A stretch of 64,000 nt of DNA from Isoetes taiwanensis (Eukaryota > Streptophyta > Lycopodiopsida > Isoetales > Isoetaceae): positions 248,001 to 312,000 of the forward strand of contig JAJEKV010000072.1 of NCBI GenBank assembly GCA_021234155.1. Direction: 5' to 3'. The position numbers and the translations under genes were made by a program. This document shows positions 56,691-64,000 of the stretch, piece by piece. Position 1 is the stretch's first letter; each line of letters starts with the position of its first letter. The notes beneath the pieces are model-generated. The model saw only the letters and a list, made by a program, of their open reading frames with translations. It made no database searches and was not told the origin of the DNA.

Positions 56691-56968
56691 AATGCAAGGA
56701 AACATGTTTGTGATACCGCCTTACTTGAACTCCAGTTCTCTATCATTTTCCTGTGGAAGGGTAATGAGGGAGTTATATGCAACCGCCACTTACTGCAGTG
56801 GTGGAAATTCCTTCAAATTTGTTAGCAAGGTAACACACATACAATGATATTTGTATGATATGCTAGAGGAAATGTACCTTTTTGTTAGAGTAGCTCCTTG
56901 TAGATGACGTTCAAAGTACTTGTGGTCGTGTTCTCTGGGGAGAGGAGTATTAGCAGGTCTTGTCTGTT

Positions 56969-59655
56969 TCATACACGGGTAAAGGCCGTATATAACTGGC
57001 CATGTGCAAAGACATTCATGAGCAGATCAATGACCACTCGATCCAATGTTAAACCCTGACAGCTATTAAACGTGGTACGATAGTCGGAGTGGTAATTGTC
57101 GTCGATGAATAGTCCATGGGTGGTTTTCTGGTTGATAGAAGAAATCTGTTTTGGAAATCGGGTACATGTTCCCTTCTGGATCACCTAAAACCCTCACCAT
57201 TACAAACTTCTCATGCATCGATTCAATCACAACTCTAGCATTCTTCACAAGTCCCTTCTCCATGTCTAATCGTTTCATCACATGACATATCGCCCCCACC
57301 TTAAGTGTGAGTTCATGATTGGGAATCCCAGAGTGTGTGAAATTATTCAAGAAATCCGATGTTGCGTAGGGATGGTCATGAATAAGTTGGTCTTGTTCGG
57401 TTATATGATCATGGTTGTAATACAACTTATCCTGGTTAGGAACCCTGTTTAAGACCCGACCATTGAAATCGTCAACGTGCCTGTTGATTGGAGCGAGGGA
57501 AATTCGTTTGTTACATTCGATTGGATCGTGGAGGATATTTGTTGGATAGAGGAATTCAACTGTATCTGCAATGTTTGTAGTTATGTTGAATAAATCCAGT
57601 TCTCCCCAATATTGTCAACAAAATGCATGAGCTCTGGATCTCCTGCATTTCGTATTGGTTGATGCAACCTCAACACGCGAAAGACTTTCCATAACGACGA
57701 TGATTTTATAGATGCACTGAATGCTGCAATCCCCTCCCCCCCACCCTTTACTACAGGTGCGACTTGCCTAAAATCACCAGCAGCTATGAAATGTTTTCCA
57801 CCAAAAGGAAGACTGTTTCCACACAGTCGTTGCAACACATGATTTACGCTTTCTATTACGGCCTTATTGGCCATTGGAAACTCATCCCAGATAATGACCT
57901 TAGCCGCAGCGATGAGTTGTGTTGCTCCTGAATCGGGGTCTAACATCGAATGTAGCCCAGCATTATTTTCAATTACAGGGATCTGAAATAGGGAATGTGT
58001 CGTTCGCCTGCCTGCATATAGTCGGGCTGCCAGTGCTGTTGTACCACATGGAAGGACTATGCCTCTGTTGCTGCGTATGAGAAAGCATATGCATTTCAAA
58101 ACAAATGTTTTCCCTGTGCCAGCTTTTCCATCTACAAATATAGGGCCATTGCTTAGAGGAGATTCCAACAATTGTTTTATGAAATGAAATATTTCTAGTT
58201 GGTTATCATTCATCATACTTGACATTTGAAGCATAGATTCTAGGTACGATACGTGGTCAGAAAAGTTTGCTAGCTCGTGCATCACATCTCTGCCAATACG
58301 ATGTTGCAATTGCAACCCAAACGCCATGATGTTAGTCCCATGTTGAACGAGAATATTATTGACTAAGTGCAGAGATTCATTGAAAGCAATTACATCATCA
58401 TTTGGATATTCGTCTAATAAGTCAAGGCTCATAGGCACCTGAAACTTGGTCCATAAATTGACTGCTGGTCCCTGATCAAGTATTAACATGGCAAAAAGAA
58501 AACGTAGCTGCGTTGGACTCAATGATAGAGAAGTTGCCTCTTCCATAACTAACATTGCTTCATTGTGTGCCGCAAGCAAACCCCCCGTTTCTGCAGCCTG
58601 TTGATATATCTCATAAGTTTGATCATTAACCCTCTTTAATTCATCTCACGTCCTGGCCGGACGGTGCAACAAAATTTGTCTTAAGTAGAACGCCTCGCCG
58701 ACCTTAGGTAATAGTAAACGTATTCTACATACTAATGGTTGTCTAATCCTTTTCCTCACGATGCTTTGTGTAATTCCTTCTTGCTCTTGTTCTACATATG
58801 ATCCAGATTCAGATGCTAACGATGGGTTAAAGGGTGTTAACGTATACTGTTCGTAGTATTGAATATAAGTCAGCGTATCGAATACATGATCAGGCGGTCG
58901 TAAGAAGTATCGGTCCAACAATGATCTTGTATTTGGTCGCAATAGATGCAAAGGTAGACATTTAACAGCAAGGGACTTGTTCGTTATGTCGTATGACATT
59001 ATTATCCAAGATGCCTCCATGGCCGAAAGGTATCGTGCCCTTAAGTACTCACATATCTCATCTCTAGGAACCGATGCAGTAGTATGCGTCTGCGGAATGT
59101 TTTCAGAGCAATGACTTGTATTGAGATTTGTATGCTCACCACTCGCTTGTGTATCTCGTGTGATTGGAACTCTCTGTTGATCAAGGCCCGATGACATCTC
59201 CGTGTTTGTATGCCTCTCTTGAGTAATTTGGAATCTTGCAGTATCAAAGCCCTTATATATGTAACCATAGAGATAAGAGAAGACATGCACGGTGGATGCG
59301 ATGTCAACCATAATATGCCAATCGAGTTCATGAAGCAAGAATGCATTATATGGAACTATCCACGCGTCATCTACACTCCTCCTCCTATATTGCACGTACC
59401 CTTTTGAGTCAAGGTGTGTCGTTGGATTAACTAGTTTTGGATAGTTATAGCAGCAAGAAGCACCACGTGGGGAGCATCTATTAGAATGTCTATGAATCAT
59501 AAATTTTTGGACATGCGCTCGAATAATTGGATCACTTGGTAGTTCTGCAGATATAATTTCATCACACATTCTATTGGTATATCTGGTTCGGTACGTAACA
59601 CAAGATGCGAATCCGGTAATCCTCGCTTCTGAAACTCTACTACTGTTATTATATA
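56969..59655 (-). pseudogene. Helitron RepHel protein, helicase and central part (broken)
   Basis: Helitrons move by rolling-circle replication using a Rep-helicase. On minus, 59655 to 58646 carries the region after the Rep motifs (C-D-E-I-I-S-A-E-L-P, F-M-I-H-R-H, C-C-Y-N-Y-P-K, Y-V-Q-Y-R-R-R, V-P-Y-N-A-F-L-L, Y-L-Y-G-Y-I-Y-K-G). The PIF1-type helicase runs from 58579 to 57581 with Walker A G-K-A-G-T-G-K-T, I-I-W-D-E-F-P-M and A-A-G-D-F-R-Q-V-A-P. The C-terminus (57425-56969) has G-L-T-L-D-R-V-V-I-D and Q-L-Y-T-A-F-T-R-V. Stops near 58640, 57579 and 57066 and frameshifts break it. The Rep catalytic HUH and YY motifs are missing because another Helitron end interrupts the gene at 59656. Confidence 0.85.
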
Positions 59656-59685
59656 CTAGAAACGTGTGCCCGGCGATGCCGGGCA
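59656..59685 (-). mobile_element. 3' terminus of a second Helitron
   Basis: On minus, a hairpin GCCCGGC-ATC-GCCGGGC (59684-59668) is followed by ACACGTTT and CTAG (59659-59656), then host T. Hairpin plus CTRR inserted before T is the standard Helitron 3' end. The element body must lie to the right of 59685. Its 5' end was not found in the window. Confidence 0.75.
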
Positions 59686-60260
59686 TTTTCATGGACGCAT
59701 GACTAAGTAGACCTAATAGAGTTTGTAGGTGGAATAAATAGTTGTAAATATAATTGTTAATGTAATGGAGTGCCAAGTGTAAAGCATTATAGCAGATCCA
59801 ATGCATAGTGGAGTGTAGCGGGAAATTGGATATTAGCATTGTAAGCACATGAATTGTAATTGATGTGTGCGCATGTGCATGCGTGTGTGTTTGTAGTATC
59901 TAGTCTATATACTGATTGATGGTGAAAAACGTTCTTGTAAAAATCATATTGTCGCAACATATAAATAATAGAGTCAAAGTTGTAGAACAATAGATAGGGT
60001 TTGTGGCTGTTGTTCAAGATCATGAAAGATGTTTAGCAATACTAAACATGTTTAGCAATACTAAACATATGTGCAACATACATTCTAATGTGTCTATATG
60101 ATTATATGTGGAGTCTATAATAAATGTGTGGAAGTTGTGGAAGTGTCAATTGACCAATCATTCTTTCGAGTTGTGATTAATTTAATGAAAAACCTTATAT
60201 TGGCATTGGTTAAAAACCTTAAAATGGCACTAAAATTTGTGTAAAAAAGGCTACTATATA

Positions 60261-60342
60261 TGCAAAATCAAGTAATAAAAATATTGATGCAAAACCAAGT
60301 AATAAAAAACATTGATGCAAAACCAAGTAATAAAAAACATTG
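60261..60342. repeat. Three copies of a 27-28 bp repeat
   Basis: TGCAAAACCAAGTAATAAAA followed by an ACATTGA-type end occurs three times in tandem with small changes, starting at about 60261, 60288 and 60316. Confidence 0.8.
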
Positions 60343-61440
60343 ACTTGGAGAGTTTTAACAAACAACTATTAATATAGAATGGAATGGAATAATATTTTAT
60401 CTTGAGAGCTAATAGTGCCAATATAGAATGGAATAGTACTTTTATCTGATCACTAATTCAGGTTTCAAAATCAGTGAGTGCAAGAAGCAACTTGTAAGAA
60501 ACGTTCTCTCTATTATAGACGTGTTTAAGATAATGTGCTCCACACATTTCAAAGGAATCAAATGTCATGGTATTGAGGGCAAGATGACATGCAACAGCTG
60601 ATATATACTCGAATTCCATAAGGCTCGAAGTTGGCATCCATTTTCAAAATTGCTTGCTATTTATGGGTGGGTTTGAAGATGCTTTTTTTAATTTGTCTGA
60701 ACATGCGATCAATGAGTGCAACCTCTATTACGAACCCTAAATAATAGAATTCAACGATGATTGAAGACAATTAAAATAATGAAGCCTCTATTGAAATTAG
60801 CATTTGAGTATTTTGAGCAAGAAGGATTCAGACCTCTGCAATAATGTTGAACCAACTTTAAAATGGATATGAGCCTTCGCTCCACTGCAAAGGCTCTCAA
60901 AAAGGCTCTCCTGCAAACAAAATTATAGCTTAGTCTAATTGAGGATGCTAGATGTCACAAATAAAGAGCAAAACGCAAGTAAAAAACACTTCATGCACAC
61001 TTAGATGATCCACATCATAAAGGTAACATAGTCAACCCTAGCTTTTCTACGCCAAGCTCCATTGGAATTAAGGACATGAAAGAAGCTAATAAAGCCCCTC
61101 AGTCAGAATCATGAGCTAATTTTTGAACCATGACAAAAGAAGCCAACCAAGAGCTCCCCAGATTCCATGAATGCGCTTAGGCTTTCAAAGTTTTTGCGGT
61201 GTAAGCGAATAGGAGACAACACAAATCCATGCATGAGTTTCCCCATATCAAGAAGCTTTTACAGCCTAATGCAGAGGCTGCCTAAACATATATAGCTCTA
61301 TCATATCTCACTGTCTCTCAATTTCTCCACAATATCCTGCAAAATAAACCATAGCATCTTATGAAGGTCTTGAGCTTAATATATCTATCACCAAGCATAT
61401 GAGATTTAGACACAGGCTTAACAATGTTGAACAACACTTG

Positions 61441-61570
61441 TCATGATAAATATTGTAAAGCCTCGTCACCATATACATCAATACATAGATATACAACATT
61501 TGTCATCATGATAAATAAGTTTTTAAAGCTTCATCACCATATACATTAATACGTAGATATACATCAACGA
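61441..61570. repeat. 65-bp tandem duplication
   Basis: TCATGATAAAT...TCACCATATACAT...GATATACA occurs at 61441 and 61506 with about ten differences. Confidence 0.8.
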
Positions 61571-64000
61571 AATACTCCAATACATGGTTTATGCATACTT
61601 TCATTCCGTTCCATTATTTTTAGAGTTATAGAAGAATTAACTTACGAAGGCAGGAACCAAGGTAAGATCATTTGTCAGCAAAACATATCGCATACTCTCT
61701 ACCAACTGCAAATATGTTTCTCATATATTTAACTCTCTCTACAACTTGTTAGTGAATAGATCTCTTGACAACTTGTGTGCTTCTACTTTTAGGCTAGAAA
61801 GGTGTCGTATACTCATTAGTCTGCTACAAAGAATACATGTATGCTATCTTATGAGCCCTTACAATGCTTTCTCAAATGTCCATTCGGAATGTAAATTAAA
61901 TCATAACAATGAAAAGCAAAGCACCATACAAATCGTGCAGTTATATCCAAATGGGACAATGTGAATAGAAAAGGTTCTTGATTAATACCTAAGAACTTGG
62001 AAATACGACTTTTGATTACACAGTGATTCAATCTTAAATGTTATCATAATTTCACAGTGGCATGAGATAGCCAATTACAGTCACCTCAATTCAACTCCCT
62101 AACTCTATAATGAAACTGACATTCTAATAGATGTTTATTAAATCCACTAAATGTTAATGGCATTCACCATGCCAATGCATAGCAGGAGGTCTTTTAGATT
62201 GGGTTCAAAAGGCTCCAACGTATTCTCCAAACAGTGATTCCAAGGGGCAATAAGATACTTTTGTTCAAGAAACTCTTTTGATCTATTTTATGTTGATATG
62301 CAGATGTGAAAGCCTTGAAATGAAGAACGAACTAACTTTATAGAGAGAGATAATTACCTGGTTCTTGGATTGCATATCAGATCATTGTAAAGTATCAACA
62401 ACTTCAAAAGCATTGCTTCATAAACCTTGCAGATATGTCAAAGCACTTGCAGATTCCCTTCTTGTGGTAGGCAATGCCTGTGTTTACATAATAAAGCACC
62501 AGTATTTATGAGATGAATATGGAACACTGGGTTAACTGGATTAAAACAATCGTTTGAGACTAACTGTAAGAAAACTTGATCTACACGAAATACCCACAAC
62601 AAAAAATGGAACAATCCGTTAACCAGCTGCAGAAAATAAAATGACAGCAAATCTGACCACGAACAGAAACACAGACAATAAATACAAATTTGGAGTTCCA
62701 AAGAACCTGAAGGCTGGAAGTGAACCGAAAAATTAGGACCAATATTTTAAATGATGAATAGTGCCGAGGAAGTTGGAAATGCCAGTTATGAAGCTGGAAT
62801 AGCATGGGCTGCAGAGCATATACCTTTTGGGCAATGTAGAGAAAATACACTATGATTACATACTCTAACAAATATTGTACTTACAAAGTTGTCGACCACC
62901 GGATCATTGCAGCCACATTACAAATGATCTTGCAAAAGGGACATTGATCCAGCTCTTGCGTCTTGTGCCAATATGGGCTCTAGCATTCTCACAATAAATG
63001 GTGATGTCAAATTGACATGGAGCCTAAAAAGTAATGGATGAAGTAATGAGTCACGAGAATTGAGGCCCAAATTCGGACCTTATCAAGCGGCTCAAGTACT
63101 CACAAAGAGCAAAGAGGATAAGGAGGGGAAGATTATACATAACAAATAGACATCCCTTGAATCAAAGAGGCTCCGACGAAAAGATCTGCCCTGGATCTTA
63201 TTGGTCTCTTGATTGGCATGGCTTCATCTTTTGATGCACGGCATGCTAGCTACAAAAGTATGTTATTTATTGACGTAAACAAATCCATTAGATGGTTATA
63301 GACTTCATTACCGATTGCAACCATAAGACCTCATGATTGACGGCTCTCATACTCTAATGATACCAAGGATTGATATCAGGGATTGAAAAGAACAGCAAGG
63401 TATATGTCTATCCTGTAATTGATGTTAAGCCCGCATAAGAAAAGGATCTTAAACCTGTAGCTCCAAATGGCAAACTCCAGTTGCTGCTTCTCAAACCAGG
63501 ATATGAAGCCTTCTTACAAAAATAGTATGCATACCTCGAGAAACAAATTAGATGATCAGGAAGCTACAACATAAATGGACAAAGACCAGCATAACCCAAC
63601 CATCTATAATCAGAAGCTACTGAGTGCTGCACTTGGTTTACAGCTGCATACTGGCTTTGAGAATGTCTCAAGACAGGGAGCAAAAATAGCTAGCCAGAAA
63701 AAATAACATCCTTTAATAGCCAGCACAACAACTCAACCTTAGAATGATAAACAGAATTAGAAGCTGGATCTCATAAATAAACCTTGCTAATAAGAAACAA
63801 TAATTACCAAGTTCCTTGTGTCCAAGTCCTAGACATTATTGCAAGCTTGCAAATAGAGTACAGGAGGAAAAAATCCACTCACCAGATACTGTTGTTACTA
63901 ATCCCGGTCTGGAATCTCTAAGCAAGAACAACAGTATGCCTTTCTATATATCTACTCTCATGCATTGTACCCTTTATTAGTCCAACTAATAAATCAGTTA

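Larger units (their letters stand above)
59686..64000. other. AT-rich interval, probable body of the second Helitron
   Basis: No gene is recognised on either strand. By orientation the first part belongs to the Helitron whose 3' end is at 59656. A TC 5' terminus was not found, so the extent is unknown. Small tandem repeats occur at 60017-60068, 60261-60342 and 61441-61570. Frames such as 62438-62871 on minus have no motif. Confidence 0.45.

Noticed and set aside
58646-59848. A single 400-codon Helitron protein starting at 59848
   Set aside because: The first 60 or so codons come from the end of another Helitron, including its terminal hairpin; the real coding remnant begins at 59655.

Overview
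This window is nuclear DNA of a land plant, probably a non-seed vascular plant such as a fern. The reasons are a plant-type TDP2 gene with two RanBP2 zinc fingers, a tRNA-Val gene without encoded CCA, an intronless PPR locus in the PLS style, and a dense nest of chromovirus Ty3/gypsy elements, LINEs and Helitrons. The species assignment is inference. About four fifths of the window is transposable element. The only intact host genes I can support are TDP2 (32388-34228, minus) and tRNA-Val (34345-34418, plus), placed head to head 116 bp apart.

Layout from left to right: a decayed LINE (about 1460-3762, plus); a Copia gag remnant with its primer binding site (4100-4899, minus); an old minus-strand chromovirus (5357-25141) whose 3' LTR is split by a younger plus-strand chromovirus (5907-19083, target duplication ATTAT); a LINE endonuclease scrap (26.0-26.4 kb); a frameshifted PPR pseudogene (29303-31520, minus); TDP2; tRNA-Val and two decayed tandem copies; poorly resolved repeats (35.6-39.3 kb); a GC-rich minus-strand LINE (39.3-45.0 kb) carrying a 601-bp DNA-transposon-like insertion; a nearly complete plus-strand L1-type LINE (46718-55594, 12-bp target duplication) that contains a second LINE (49567-51542, 15-bp target duplication); a cluster of tRNA-like modules (55.7-56.4 kb); a minus-strand Helitron helicase (56.97-59.65 kb) cut by the 3' end of a second Helitron (CTAG at 59656-59659); and AT-rich sequence to the end with no recognised gene.

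The main discovery is in the young chromovirus. Between its 5' LTR and gag it carries an extra ORF (8148 to about 9334) that reads as a histone H3-like protein. It begins with ten residues identical to the start of histone H3 (MARTKQTARK), continues through a long basic, partly coiled-coil tail, and ends with an H3 histone fold whose landmarks are recognisable in order. The same element encodes an integrase with a C-terminal chromodomain, a module class that reads methylated H3 tails. The H3-like ORF and a second unidentified ORF (from 10069) are each preceded by the same TATA sequence (CTATAAATAG) and by a pair of related inverted-repeat modules of about 67 nt. This suggests a retrotransposon that carries its own chromatin protein and separate leaders. 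The copy is full of small indels, so none of its frames is intact as written.

Coordinates of decayed elements are approximate. Calls rest on motif recognition by eye, with no database search.
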